Positions 1 to 11,367 of a stretch of 64,000 nucleotides of DNA are shown piece by piece. Every line of letters starts with the position of its first letter. Positions within the stretch are counted from its first letter, which is position 1. Origin of the DNA: Dendrophyllia cribrosa (taxonomy: Eukaryota; Cnidaria; Anthozoa; Scleractinia; Dendrophylliidae). Location of the stretch: NCBI GenBank assembly GCA_024195265.1, contig JAJLRJ010000013.1:15577162-15641161 (forward strand), in the 5' to 3' direction. Under the pieces are notes generated by a model that worked only from the letters and a program-made list of their open reading frames with translations, made no database searches and was not told the DNA's origin. The position numbers and the translations under genes were made by a program.

Positions 1-73
1 CAAACGCTTTGTCTTCAATACTTAATGCTCACAGGGTATTTGCTTTCTTTCAAATGCCGGTTGAAACTCGAAA

Positions 74-340
74 TCAATCCTCGAAGGCTTGAAGGCTCGT
101 AGTCTTCGCCGTCTTTTGTTTTATCACTTCAAATAAATTCGCATACGTACTTGTTGAGTTCTTCTGGTTGAATTTCTTGTTGTTGTTGGTTCCGTTTCGC
201 TCTTCTCTTTTAAGAAAAAGCTTTACGGTTAGTAGATTAACATCTTTTCGCGTTTTCGCTCGAGTGTTTTTGTTTTCCTGGTCTTGAATGTATTCTTCAA
301 TTGGTTTGTCCAAGGACATAAATCCGGAACTTTCTGTCAT
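74..340 (-). CDS. possible first exon, recombinase-like N-terminus
   Basis: An 88-codon minus-strand reading frame beginning with ATG at 340. The translation is hydrophilic and has a segment of the type KTRKDVNLLTVKLFL followed by a charged linker. That resembles the N-terminal helical part of Crypton-type or KIAA1958/QRICH1-like tyrosine-recombinase-derived proteins, which are abundant in invertebrate genomes; this is a memory-based resemblance, not a search result. Only this one exon-sized piece is visible because the gene would continue off the left edge of the window. It could equally be a chance frame. Low confidence. Confidence 0.25.
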   Translation of the reverse strand: MTESSGFMSLDKPIEEYIQDQENKNTRAKTRKDVNLLTVKLFLKREERNGTNNNKKFNQKNSTSTYANLFEVIKQKTAKTTSLQAFED

Positions 341-921
341 CTCTTGAGTTTTGAATAAAGAATTAAAAGTTCAAGCAAATATTTTTGTGAATGAAAAGGC
401 TAGCGCCGGCGACAGTACAAGCGCCTTTGAAAATACTGATATGTTTTGACAGGTGCTTTGTGATTGGACGAAACGCTTTTCTCACGTCTGAGAAAGTCGT
501 TTCGCCATTCTGATTGGCTGCGAAAATTACCGAACGGGAATTCGATCAGAAAATCTCAGTATGTATAAAATAAAAAATAATTCATCTGACTTGTATTTTT
601 TTTCACAAACTACCACAGTTAATTTTTTATTTTCCTAAAGAGTTCACTTCGTAAAAGAGTTTGCGAACAAAAACTATTAAACAAAAGAATTCCTTACGGC
701 GCAGCTGTTCTACGAACAAAGACTAAGCAGTGGGTCTGTCAAAACGAAAGAATTGTTGACTCAAAGGTCAATTAAAGGGACGCGAAGTTGGAATGTGAAC
801 CACGTGTAAGAGAGTTTAAAAGCGCGAAATTCAAAGATCATTTTTTTCATTCTCAATTTTGAGTCCACTTTCGTTTGCTTGCCTTCCTCTTCTCGTTTCC
901 ACGTTTTCAAAATTTTTTAAA
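341..921. other. intergenic stretch upstream of RING gene
   Basis: No coding region seen. It separates two divergently oriented reading frames, so it may hold their promoters. A TATAAAAT-like string occurs near 566, about 350 bp upstream of the RING gene ATG, but nothing else in the sequence ties it to transcription. Confidence 0.3.
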
Positions 922-3225
922 ATGGCTTCTGGTCAAGAAATTACTTTCACCTGTTTTTTCTGTCTCGAACAAGAAGAAAAAGACACAGTGGAAAGCGTCG
1001 AATTAGGATTCTGCAGACAGTGCGTCCATGAAAGCTGTCAGGCGAGATGGACAGGAGAGTTTGGTGAAAACCACTGTGGTCTGTGCCGGAAAAGACTACC
1101 CGGTACAGAAAACCGAGAGGAGCCAGTTCGAGTTTTTGGTAAGAATCCCTTCAAAATTTTTGTATTGTTAAATAAGAGAAACATGCTTAAGGTTTTTTCC
1201 GACCTTGTTTTTAAGTTAGTAAACTTACCTTTTTGTATTTTCATAGATGATGATGAAGTGGAAATAGTTGAATAGGAGCGTGAGGAACCAAGCGAAGGAT
1301 TAGATGGGGGTAAGAATCTCTTTGAAATGGATTTATTATGAAATAAAAGAAACTTCATTTTTTTTAAGATAATAAACTAACCTAATTTTTTTTTATTTCC
1401 GCGGATGATGATGGAATGTATGACGAAGAGGCAATGGAAGAGGAGCCAAGCCTAGATTTAGATAGTGGTAACAATCTCTTTGAAATGTTTTTATTATGAA
1501 ATAAAAGAAACTTCATTTTACCGACCTTGTTTTCGAGATGGTAAACTAACTTTTATTTTTTTTTATGTTCGTAGATGATAATGAGACGGATGACGACGAG
1601 ACGGATGACGACGAGGCTGACAACAGGCTACCTATTCCCACCCCACGAGAGATCCGAAATATGACCGACGAAGACGCCATGGCCCATTTACGACGTCTGG
1701 TGCCTGAAAATGTATTGGCCGAACAATTACAAGCAGTAAGTCAACCTTCTTATTTGTACCATTATGTAAGTACCTTTTTAACTAAGTTGGGGCATTCGAA
1801 CAAAAAGCGTTGATTTAACTTGTCCTTTCTTACTCCCAAGTTTCGCTTTACGTTCTATTTTTCCCCCTTTTAATACTTTTCGTTGTTAAATCTTTAGTTT
1901 GATGCAATCAATTTACTTTGGGCGGCTGCAGTCTTGAGAAGAGTGTCAGTGTCGTCCTCAAGAATTTATTTTTATTTACAATGTTCTGATTCGCATTATG
2001 ATTTATTTCAATCTTTATTTAATTTACATTCAGTTAATTTTTTTATATTTATGAATATAGACGCGTACAAGACCGCAATTTTATTTTTTCTATAAAAATC
2101 TTAGATAACACCTTTTCCTTTATTCATTATTCTTTTACCAATCATCCTGATGACGGTTTTTTATCAATTTAGTTTCGTTTTGCCCTTATTTTGACACTCT
2201 TTATTTTTTGTTCTTCTTTAGTTTGATCCAGCGACTATTTTAAAGCTGTGTTGTCAGCTAATTAATTTTAGAAACTCTTTCCCGGCCAATCATTTTTTTA
2301 AATTGTTTTCTTTCTTATCTGATAAGTTAATTTACGTATGCCAAACAGTTAGTCGAAATTTTTATATCTAACCGCGGTTATTCTTAAGATCATTTTCATT
2401 TTCATTTTAGTTCGTTTTTTGCTCCTAAATTTTCTGTTTGTTTATTATAATTTTTTATCGCTTAAAAACCAATGTAATTCGCTTTTCTAGTTTTCTGTTT
2501 TTTAGCTTTTACTTAAAAAAAACATATTGTATATATATTTTTAGCTTCCACTAAATAACATATTGTAAATAGATTTTTTTTAGCTTTCACTTTCTATATT
2601 GTACAAACATATCGTAAATAAAGAAATTTTTTTTTCATAGAATGAAATGTTCATGTTTATGAGTGGGGGGTTTAATGAGGGTCATATTTCATCCGCTTAT
2701 ACACGCCATTCGATAAGGATAACGGTCCAAAGAACGAGTCAACATGAACGTGCACGATATGAAATAAGGGAAATATTGAACCCTATATTAAGAGCATTGA
2801 GTCACATGCAAGAACGTAAAGTGATTGGCTACTTGCTTTGTTTTATTTTTTTCACCAAAGCGTATATCACCTTACCACACGTAGATGTATCATACGTTTC
2901 TTACCATTAGATAACATGAAAAAATAATAACGACAACTGTTACATTATTTTGTTATTCCAGAGTGAGCAGAGACAAGTCAATAATCTTTTGGGTGTACTA
3001 AGACCTGCAATCAGAAGATTATGTCACAGACATACGTTCATCAGACAAATCCTTACAGTATTTAATGTTACTATTATTTTTCGAAGAGGGAACCCAGCAC
3101 GAAGTGAACATGTTAGACAAGTAATTACGGCACAGCTGTTTAGGGCACTTACTCGTCAACACCACTTTTTGGTGGCTTTTGATTTAACTTTCAGTTACAG
3201 ATCAGGAGGTTCGGAATATACATGA
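922..3225 (+). CDS. multi-exon RING-finger protein gene (possibly decayed)
   Basis: Candidate E3 ubiquitin-ligase-like gene. Exon 1 (922-1138) starts at ATG 922 and encodes a cysteine-rich RING-type module: CFFC, a FCRQC pair, H-E-S-C, and a closing CGLC, the C-x2-C / C-x2-C-x-H / C-x2-C spacing expected of zinc-binding RING variants. It ends at a good donor (gtaagaat) in phase 1. Exon 4 (1575-1735) fits that phase and encodes acidic repeats (TDDDE) and a helical segment; its donor is gtaagt. Exon 5 begins at 2641 after a polypyrimidine-cag/tag acceptor and is in frame with exon 4. Its 3' end is uncertain (GTAAAG at 2816 or GTGATT at 2821). The last exon starts at 2962 and stops at 3223-3225. 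Two 63-nt cassettes lie between exons 1 and 4. RING proteins usually transfer ubiquitin from an E2 to substrates; that role is inferred from the motif only. Confidence 0.55.
1139..1574 (+). repeat. tandemly duplicated intron plus 63-nt acidic exon
   Basis: Three introns here (starting at 1139, 1310 and 1468) are clearly related to each other, sharing gtaagaatctctttgaaat and aaataaaagaaacttcattt. The exon-like cassettes 1247-1309 and 1405-1467 are both exactly 63 nt and both start atgatgatg(g/a)a. The first contains an in-frame TAG (1273-1275). The second is preceded by GG (1403-1404) where an acceptor AG would be expected. Skipping both keeps the reading frame, so a transcript joining exon 1 to the exon at 1575 is still possible. 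Confidence 0.6.
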
Positions 3226-3411
3226 GAAATCGAACGATTCAACTAAGTTTTGAAATTATTTAGTCATTATTATTGTCAATAGTACGCCTTTTTTATCTTT
3301 GTTTAATTTCCATTTTGGACAAAATTATTTAAAAACTTAGTTGATCCGTTCGATTTCTTTATCCTTGTAATTTTCCATTTTGTAAATAATTCACCTACTG
3401 TGATATAAATC

Positions 3412-3417
3412 AATAAA
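3412..3417 (+). terminator. poly(A) signal AATAAA
   Basis: Canonical AATAAA about 190 bp downstream of the last stop codon of the RING gene, a plausible cleavage/polyadenylation signal for it. Confidence 0.5.
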
Positions 3418-3489
3418 CCCATGAAACAATGAATATTCTGTTGTCATTTCTACGCATGAATTAAAAGTATCTTTTAACATAAATACCCT

Positions 3490-3860
3490 ATTGGGTCCTA
3501 CCCCCCCCCCCCCACCCTCTCCTTATGACTTATATTATTTAACCCCTCACTTCCGGTCCACTCATTCCAGCAATATTCACTTCGGGTTCCTTTTTATTGG
3601 TCCTAGTCGCCTCTCTTCCGTACCCATACTAGGTTCCAGGCCCCCTCTCTCAAAGGATTATGGTTTCTTGGTTCTGAGATCTGAATTTCTAATTAGGTGG
3701 TCTCCTCATTATCGTAATATATGCACACCTTTCGTTTACCCGTACTGTAAGTACCCTCGCGGCGCCATCTTGGATTTCCATACCTTTCCATTGTTCTTCG
3801 TATGGTAATGAGGGAATACTGTGCTGTGATTGGCTATTGGCCGATACCAATGACCAGTAC
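3490..3860. other. CT-rich non-coding stretch
   Basis: Begins with a run of 13-14 C (about 3502-3515) and continues CT-rich. An open frame exists on the plus strand but has biased low-complexity composition and no recognisable domain, so no gene is called. Confidence 0.4.
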
Positions 3861-4905
3861 TACTAACATTAACTAAGCAATGCAACTAAGTAAAGCATCT
3901 CAAAATAGACGCAGCCGTTATAACGCACGCAGTCTGGTTTTAGATAAACGACGCGATTGACACTGCTTCTAAAACAAACAAAAGCAACGGCAACGTGATT
4001 TCAAACTAAACTGTTATCCACTTCAATCCTTGCAGTCCTGCGCTAAAGAATCTTTAATCGAATTAAGTTGTATATTTTGTGGCGTTTGGCGATATAACGC
4101 GGAAATAGGGAGCTTAAGCAACCACGACGCCGACGGCAGCGAGAACGGCACAAAACAATAGGCTTAATGAGCGAAAACAATGCCTCTGCACGTGCGTTTT
4201 ACATTTTGGTACATTTCTTTGCCGTTCCCTGCAAAACAACAACGTCAAATTATCAAATTATAGGTTTTTTGCAGAACGCGAATGCACGACGGTTAATTTT
4301 CCTTTCTCCATTTGAACTAAAAAGCCATCCCCTCAAATTCAGCTCCTGGACAATCCAGTCACATTAGACAAACTAAACAAATTGGAGCAACTGCAAAGTA
4401 GTTTAAAATAGCGCGAATCCTTTTTTCAAGTGACGTTTTCCTTGGCGTTGCCGTCGTCGTTGCTTAAGCTCCCTAATAAGCCGAGTGAAACTTTGCTATT
4501 TCTTCGTGACAATGTCGTCAGTATTCATTTATGAAAATAATATGTACGAGGGGTTATGACTTATACCGAAAATCCCCGAAATATTCACGAACAGGCTCCG
4601 TAGTGTTTCAATAATTGCACCTTTAGAGCCAACAAACAATTTATTTTTCCATCTCACAAACATTAACTAAGCAATGCAACTAAGTAAAGCATCTCAAAAT
4701 AGACGCAGCCGTTATAACGTACGCAGTCTGGTTTGCGATAAACGACACGATTAACACTGCTTCTGAAACAAACAAAAGCAATGTTGATTTCAAACTAAAC
4801 TGTTATCCACTTTAATCGTTACAGTCCTGCACTTTAACACCAAACTACCACTTTAGTTTTGCTCTATAGAATCTTTTAATTCTATTAAGTTGTATATTTT
4901 GTGGC
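3861..4905. repeat. two diverged sat3 monomers
   Basis: Segments 3861-4107 plus 4474-4640 and 4641-4905 match the sat3 satellite that fills 44-64 kb: shared blocks include cattaactaagcaa, ctcaaaatagac, gttataacg, and agttgtatattttgtg. They are visibly more diverged than the main array, so they look like old relics. The first copy is split by a small inverted-repeat element (4108-4473). Confidence 0.75.
4108..4473. mobile_element. 366 bp MITE with TA target duplication
   Basis: Ends are inverted repeats: GGGAGCTTAAGCAACCACGA at the left and the complement of GGGAGCTTAAGCAACGACGA at the right, continuing imperfectly for roughly 30 bp. TA flanks both sides (4106-4107 and 4474-4475). It interrupts a sat3 monomer cleanly. 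No coding capacity. A TA duplication fits Tc1/mariner-type non-autonomous elements. Confidence 0.7.
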
Positions 4906-5190
4906 ATTTGGCCATTACGACGATTTTGAGATCAGGTGTGCTCAAAAGTGAGATTTTAACAAAACTTGCTCCGCACAGCCCTAAACGTGCGTTTTGTGCA
5001 CTTTCCATAGAAATCGCACTGTTTTCCCGATTTGGCAAAGATTTGAAGCAAGTACGACGATTTTGAGATCTGGTGTGGTCAAAAGTGAGATTTTGCCAAA
5101 ACTTGCTCCGAACAGCCCCAAACGTGCGTTTTGTGCAGTTTTTATAGAAATCGCACTGTTTTGAAGCCAGTACGATGATTTTGAGATCTG
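4906..5190. repeat. sat1 satellite (137 bp unit), block 1
   Basis: About two units of the 137 bp satellite. Landmarks of the unit: CCCGATTTGGCGATGATTTG, AGTACGACGATTTTGAGATC, AAAACTTGCTCCGCACGGCC, ACGTGCGTTTTGTGCAC. It joins directly to relic sat3 at the left inside a shared 'atttggc' string. Confidence 0.85.
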
Positions 5191-5625
5191 AGTAGCAGGC
5201 TGAGTGGTGAGCTTTTAGCAGGGTGAGTACTAAAATTTTAGCAGGGTGAGTACTAAGCCTTTAGCAGGGTGAGTACTAAGCTTTTCGCAGGGTGAGTACT
5301 AAGCTTTTCGCAGGGTGAGTACTAAGCTTTTAGCAGAGTGGAAAGTGAGCTTTTAACAGGGTGAGTACTAAGATTTTCGCAGGGTGAGTACGTAGCTTTT
5401 AGAAGGGTGTGTAGTGAGCTTTTAGCAGGGTGAGAAGTAAGCCTTTAGCAGGGTGTGTTGTGAGCTTTTCGCAAGGTGAGAACTAAGCTTTTAGCAGGGT
5501 GAGTACTAAGCTTTTAGCAGGGTGGGTACTAAGCTTTTAGCAGGGTGAGTACGAAGCTTAGCACGGTGTGTAGTGCGTTTTTAGCAGTGTGAGTACTAAG
5601 CTTTTAGCAGGGTGAGTACTAAATA
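5191..5625 (+). repeat. sat2 satellite (23 bp unit), block 1
   Basis: About 19 degenerate copies of a 23 bp unit containing AGCAGGGTGAGTACTAAGCT followed by TTT. Each copy contains a HindIII-type AAGCTT when intact. Confidence 0.9.
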
Positions 5626-6132
5626 GGATTTTGCCAAAACTTGCTCCGCACGGCCCCAAACGTGCGTTTTGTGCCGTTTTCATAGAAATTGCACTGTTTT
5701 CCCGATTTGGCGATGATTTGAGGCCAGAACGACGATTTTGAGATCTGGTGGGCGTAAAAGTGGGATATTCCCAAAACGTGCTCTGCACGGCCTCAAACGT
5801 GCGTTTTGTGCACTTTTCATACATATCACCCTGTTTTCCGATTTAGCGATGATTTGAGGCCAGTACGACGGTTTTGAAATCTAAGAATTTAGTTTTATCG
5901 ACTGAGTCGATAGGGTAAATTGACCACTGTAAAAAGATTCAAATAGCTGACGTTTCGAGCGCTAGCCCTTCAGTCGATAAAACTAAATTCTCGTGTTTTA
6001 TCCCCCCACCGACGCAGCACCACAGTTTCTCTAGAAACTAACCCCATTCATTGGTTTTGAAATCTAGTGTGCTTAAAAGTGAGATTTTGCCAAAACTTGC
6101 TCCGCACGGCCCCAAACGTGCGTTTTGTGCAC
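5626..6132. repeat. sat1 block with Penelope-like fragment
   Basis: Sat1 monomers (5626-5880 and 6059-6132) separated by a 178 bp unrelated insert at about 5881-6058. The insert contains GACGTTTCGAGCGCTAGCCC and paired copies of ATCGACTGAGTCGAT / AGTCGATAAAACTAAATTC. The same insert recurs at 34801-35148. Confidence 0.75.
5881..6058. mobile_element. Penelope-like terminal fragment, copy 1
   Basis: Short insert in sat1 bearing, on the minus strand, AGGGCTAGCGCTCGAAACGT, a string widespread in invertebrate genomes and similar to the hammerhead-ribozyme region of Penelope-like element termini. No coding capacity here. Assignment is from motif resemblance only. Confidence 0.4.
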
Positions 6133-7538
6133 TTTTCATAATCAAAGGGCTGTTAAAGCCATCTCGTTAATGCGTTAGAACGTGAGGTTAAAAAAGAAGA
6201 ATCTTGATAGCGAATATGGTAAAGATGGCGTTGTAGAACCAGACATTACGTAGAAAATGCGAGGCGCAGTAGTCACCTGGATATGGTTCTTGGCAGGATA
6301 GAGAAGATTGAGAGAAAGTTTGAAAATTCTTGTTGGTGCAAGTCAATAAAAGTTATGAGTAACAAAGAATCACGAGTGTGAATGTAAATAATTTTGATGT
6401 TAGTGAAGTGAAAGTGAAAGACTTTCCGCCTTGCTAGCTAATTGACGATGAAAATGTGTTGTTGGGTCAATTTGCACAATGCATTTTCAGTTATTCATTG
6501 TCTATTTTCTGTTGGGATATTTGACAATAGAAAAAAATTTCTAAATCAAATACAATAGGTTGCCGCAATTTCAAAACAATTAAAAGCCCACAAACCTATC
6601 AAGTGATCGATAATACGTCACGTGCAGTGACTTTATATCTGATAAAAACAGTCCTATAAATTAGTATGTGGTGTTTTATCAGATATAAAGTTACTGCAGG
6701 TGACGTATTAATATTAATTATCAAAATATCAATTGACACAAGAAATGGTGACTGAATCTTTAATATTCTTTCAAGTAAGGCCCGGTTCAAACTTTGAACT
6801 TCACATGTGCCGAATCTAATGGAAGGAGACCGTAACAACATGTCATTTCTCTAGAGCTGCCTGTCCCCATGCCAGGACAATTTGGGCTATGTTTAGCAGA
6901 CATCGCGCCATCAGCCATTTCTTTTTCAACTCTCAAGCAGTATTCGAAAATAAAACAAAAGTCAAAATTTATGGTATTTTGCTGTTCCTACTCTTGCATA
7001 ATGAAACGGAAAGTTTTGTAGTTAGCTAAAGTATCAAGTCTGCTGTTTTATATATTTTGACGTGAAAAATGGCGGGAAAATGGTGATCACGTGGTCATTT
7101 TTTGGTCACGTCTGCTATGGGTGCACTTATATAGAAAATATTGGGTCTGGAGCGGGTAAACAGGACACCACTCCTGGCGGTCACTTTTTTAGTTTTCCTT
7201 AGATCGAAATGAGGTTCATGACAGGCCTACACCGACTCCGCTATGTGGTTTTGCGGTTGCGATGCATTTATATTAGCTTTCAAAGTTTGGCTGTTTTAAG
7301 TATGTCGTTAAGTGATTTACGTCTTGTATGATATGATAAGCGGCGTTTTGTAAATAGTTTTCAGGAATGGTTGGTTTTGAACGAAACTCCATTTTTCATC
7401 AGTATTTGTTTAAGGTTTTTCAGTCGTGGGTGAAATGTTGTGACAAAAGGCATTATTATCTCGTGAGTTTTTTCGTTTTGTTTTTTGATGCCAATTGCGT
7501 TCCGGCAAAAGTAAAATTAAGAATACCAGTGCATTTAG
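6133..7538. repeat. dispersed repeat, outer part of composite insertion
   Basis: Sat1 stops at 6132 in mid-monomer and resumes at about 28919 at nearly the same monomer position, so everything between is an insertion complex. The left part contains ATCTCGTTAATGCG (about 6153), whose inverse CGCATTAACGAGAT lies at the other end (about 28903). Blocks at 6345-6420 and 6935-7030 recur at 10915-10975 and 11265-11330. No gene is recognised. Confidence 0.5.
6611..6710. mobile_element. 100 bp hairpin (MITE-like foldback)
   Basis: Two arms of about 39 bp (6611-6650 and 6672-6710) are inverted copies with about three mismatches; both end in TAATACGTCAC and carry ACTTTATATCTGATAAAA next to a 21 bp loop. 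Such arms would form a strong stem. Consistent with a tiny MITE. No target duplication was identified with confidence. Confidence 0.6.
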
Positions 7539-9843
7539 GAGGGTGCTAATGGGGTTAACAGTTAACTGACAATTGCCCAAAAATATAGTAGTTAACTGAT
7601 AAATGAAAAGTTAACAGTTAAGTGACATTCTATTAATTATACTAAATTAACTGATTGTTGTTGTTAATAAAAGCAACATAGTTTTTTTTCTAACAGCAAA
7701 GCTATTTTGTGACATTTACCTGTCTCGCTGCGTGACCAGGTGACATATTAACCGATATTATATGCGAAAGGTACCAGGGTCGTAGAGCGTTGACCTTGAT
7801 CTCCGTGATGGCGTCGAGAGGCGTGGTCAAAGTTATTCCGAGTTTTTATCGAGATGATGACAAAGGATCGGCATTCGAACGACACATAGGTCGTATACCG
7901 TTTGACATGACAAAGCACAATTCAATAGACATAGCTTGTTAACATTTGATCGAACAATAAGCGGAAAGTTTGGACTCGGTGCGTTTGATTTAAAGTTGTT
8001 CCGATTAGAGAAGATCGACGGGAAAGCTGTTACAAAGGCTCAATTGGAAATGAAGCTACCTTTTCTAATGGGAAATGCGACAAGCGAGATACATGCTGTG
8101 TATTTTGTTTCGTCTTTTTGTTTAGAATTTTGTCCAGCACGCGAAAGCGGGTTGATCCCGGGGTTGACCACGAGCTCTTTTCAGTGTTAGATTAAATGAG
8201 TAAGATTTCTGATAACAGTAAAACCTGTATTAAGCAGACTCCAAAGTAAGTGGACACACCGTATTTTATTGGACACAAGCATCAGTGAGTTTCGATTTTT
8301 TCCTTGCCATACTCTCTGTGTACGATCCTTATCAAACAGACATCTTAACGATCCTTATTACGGTTTTGGAAGCTATCTTGACAGGTGAGAAATTATGGTT
8401 TTTGTCTCAGTTTAGTATGCTCGATATGCATTGTATGACCCTTTGATGATCTTTGGGATATAAGTCTCTTAAACGACGATAGTTTTTATGCTGTGTAGCC
8501 ATTTATAGAATATTGTTTCTCTATGCCTTCGTTATGCTAGTTCTCTTGGCATATTGTGTTAGAGCCTCTTTGGATAACTTTTTTGCAAGATAAGTAGTGA
8601 TCGGCCGCAGCTTTTCTTATGAATATGCTAGGATCAATCAATCTCTCAGCCCGTGATTTAGTGTTTAAGTCTGCGGTGTGCAAGACTTGCGAGAAAGTGG
8701 ATCTTTATCACGGATGTGAGCGTCTAAAATCAAAGTCTGAAGCTGCCGTGTCTCTATTGGAATCATGACCTCTTGCAGTTATGGTTTAGCTCCTTGTTTT
8801 ATGCTGTTTTTGAGTAGTGTTTCCTGGAGCTTGAAGAACCTCCGTTGTTTCATCATGGCGTTATTGCATCCCGACATGGCTTGTACAGATATGGTGATCT
8901 TTTTTGAAAATCTCACGGATGCTAGTGAATTCTTACGTTTTTCTTAAGCAAGACTCGAGTTTCGGATTTTAGGTGAACCTCATCAGTTGCTCCCATAAGT
9001 AAATGTCTCGCGGGATAATATGAAATAATTCCGTTGTCCATGAAATGTTTGCCGCTCTCATACTTTTGGGAAGGATCGAATGTTCCGTTTTCTCATTGGC
9101 TCGTTTAATTGAATCAATAGCATTGGTGTAGTTTACTTATAACTCACACTATTCACTATTGGTGGAGGTTTTTTCTGCTTTTAAATAGCCGAGTCAACCC
9201 CACTGGCATTTGGACTTTACCGGTAAAGAAATTTCATTTTTCGATGGGAATTTATGTTGATATCAATTCTGTGATTGACTTTTTCTTTGTGTTCTCGCTA
9301 GCTTTGGAGAAATGCTTATAAAACGTGTTCAAATTCAGTCGTAAATTCAGTCGTAATAAATGATATCTGGTATTATGTAAACAAAACAAGACTTATGTCA
9401 CGCAAAATTCGTTGAGAGGGAAGGGGTGCGTTGTCGCGAACGTCTCTGTTTGGCGCAAGAAGTCCATGACAATTATCAAGTAAGAATGATTTAATCACAA
9501 AGTCCCTAGATCCTTAGTCACAATGTTCACCGATCCCGAAAACGCATTCACTCTGGTCATTCACATAGCCTGTAAAATAACCTTATCTTAACTTTGCAAA
9601 TTTAAAAGCCTTACTGATATACGTAATTTCCTACTTGTCAAACTAAATCACTTGGTAAGATCAATGAATGAAAATATTGAAATGAACCGATTTCCGACAG
9701 CGTGATCCAGTTAAAAAAAAAAACGTAAAACTTTCTTATACAAGCGCATGAGTATAGGCTACCAGTGTAGCCTCTTATTAACTGACAATTGGCCTAAAAA
9801 AATAGTAGTTAACTGACAATTGGGTACCCCCTTTAGCACCCTC
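7539..9843. mobile_element. 2.3 kb TIR element with 6-bp target duplication
   Basis: Terminal inverted repeats start GAGGGTGCTAATGGGG at the left and, on the complementary strand, GAGGGTGCTAAAGGGGG at the right. They continue with subterminal copies of AGTTAACTGACAATTG at both ends. ATTTAG directly flanks both sides (7533-7538 and 9844-9849). Inside I see no convincing transposase; the open frames at 7936-8190 and 8765-8947 have no recognisable domain. A 6 bp duplication is unusual among DNA transposons (Polintons and Dada elements are known cases), and the superfamily is unresolved. Confidence 0.7.
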
Positions 9844-9849
9844 ATTTAG

Positions 9850-11362
9850 CAGTGCTAGATTAATTTGTCGTGTGTTTGGCCTTGTTTACAAAATGGTAAA
9901 GTAAGCTCGCTGTAGCTGTCGAGAAAAAGCTGCGCCGGGTTTATAGCTCTTTACAGGCAAATTCACCGCAAGAAACAACTTCAAGCATCACGCTTCAGTG
10001 AATGTTCTGACACCTATAGAATGAATTGAATTCCATTGTAATAATCTAATGGATAGTATCAATTATATATCCGGAAAAAATCCTCCCGTTTTCGCGTTAT
10101 TTCCGCTAAATCGGAAAACGCTATATATTTATGCAAACTAAGTTAAGTTTTTTTTTGTAATTTCTAAGTTTTTCAGGTTTGGAATTGTGAAATGTAATAC
10201 CCTAATCAGCCTGAAGGTTATTTTCGGGGGGGGGGGGGGTGGTGGGGGAGTTTTGATCTCGTCATTTCACGAACAGAAATCTAGGACCGGAAAGAGTTAC
10301 GCGATCAACATCGGAACTGATAGATTGCCGTCCAAAATGGTGGCGCTGTTCAGATGTGTGTTACTTTTCCTTCATACCCTCTTAAAGTTTAATGTTCCCA
10401 ATGTTTACGTATTTTTCTACGAAAGAGACGATAACTTTGTAATAGGAACGAAATTTAAAAAGCCCGTCAAGGTTGTTGAAAGGAGGTGTCACAGAAGATT
10501 CCTGTCAATTTTTAGAATTTTCAGTCAGTTCAGTTGCAACCTGTTGGTAAACGAACTTGAAATGTTCACCCGTATACAGACTTCTATTTTAAAAGAGGGG
10601 TGAATCCAGCGATCTGTTTTTGGTCGTATCGTAAGTTTGTCTCAGTAAAGGCTGTAATTTTAGCTTGTATTCGCTACGCTTTATAGCTGCGTGGAGCTCG
10701 CTAAAACCTTCGTTGGCATTTTTGACAGTCTAGCGACTGCTTCGTTTATGCCAGCCCACTGTTTGATTGAGGCAAATATATGTATATTTCTATGAATACA
10801 TGTAGGTGAATGTAGTGTAGTATTAGTTTTTAGACGGACGTAATGCGACTTGTTGCTTGTGTTTATTATAGCCGGCGTAAGGGTAAGAGCCCTTTTAGGA
10901 GCCAGAAAATCTATAAAAGTCGTGAGTAACAAGAGTCTCGAGTGTGACTATAAATAATTTTCATGTTAGTGTAGCGTATTTGTCCAAAATAGTCTTTATT
11001 TGACTGAGGGGAAACTTCAACTTGATTGTATTACGCCACAGCCAACCCGTGAATAAGAAATGCTAACACGTAACGCAATATTGCGGTAAGCTTATGTTTT
11101 CAGTTAGCTCCCAAATAGTGCCAATATCTCTTTTGAAAAATCAAAACGCTGAAATCGCTTATAAAATGCTTCTTAAAATGCTTGCTTGATAAACTTTTGT
11201 TAAATAAATCAGCAAAATTATTACGTCTTTTGCATACTATTGAATAATCAAACCGTAATGGCAATGATTCAGTATTCCAAAATAGAACAAAAGCCAAATC
11301 CATACTCTTGCATAATCAAACCGAAAGATTGATACTTCATTAGCTTAGTCGGCAAAATCTCA
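9850..11362. repeat. dispersed repeat sequence left of the Polinton
   Basis: No gene called. Contains a run of 14-15 G at about 10216-10231. An open frame at 10187-10603 has no domain and runs through the poly-G. The part 11225-11300 matches, in inverse orientation, the repeat copy at about 55345-55430, and its neighbour 10915-10975 matches 6345-6420, so the Polinton sits inside a repeat family. Confidence 0.5.
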
Positions 11363-11367
11363 CCTCT
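11363..11367. other. target-site duplication CCTCT, left
   Basis: Matches 28065-28069 next to the right terminus. Five bases are certain; Polintons normally make six, so one base may have mutated or the terminus may be offset by one. Confidence 0.7.

Noticed and set aside
3491..3808. 105-codon CT-rich frame
   Set aside because: Low-complexity composition and no splice or domain support.
10187..10603. 138-codon frame with a poly-Gly run
   Set aside because: The Gly run is a G homopolymer, there is no domain, and the surroundings are repeat sequence.
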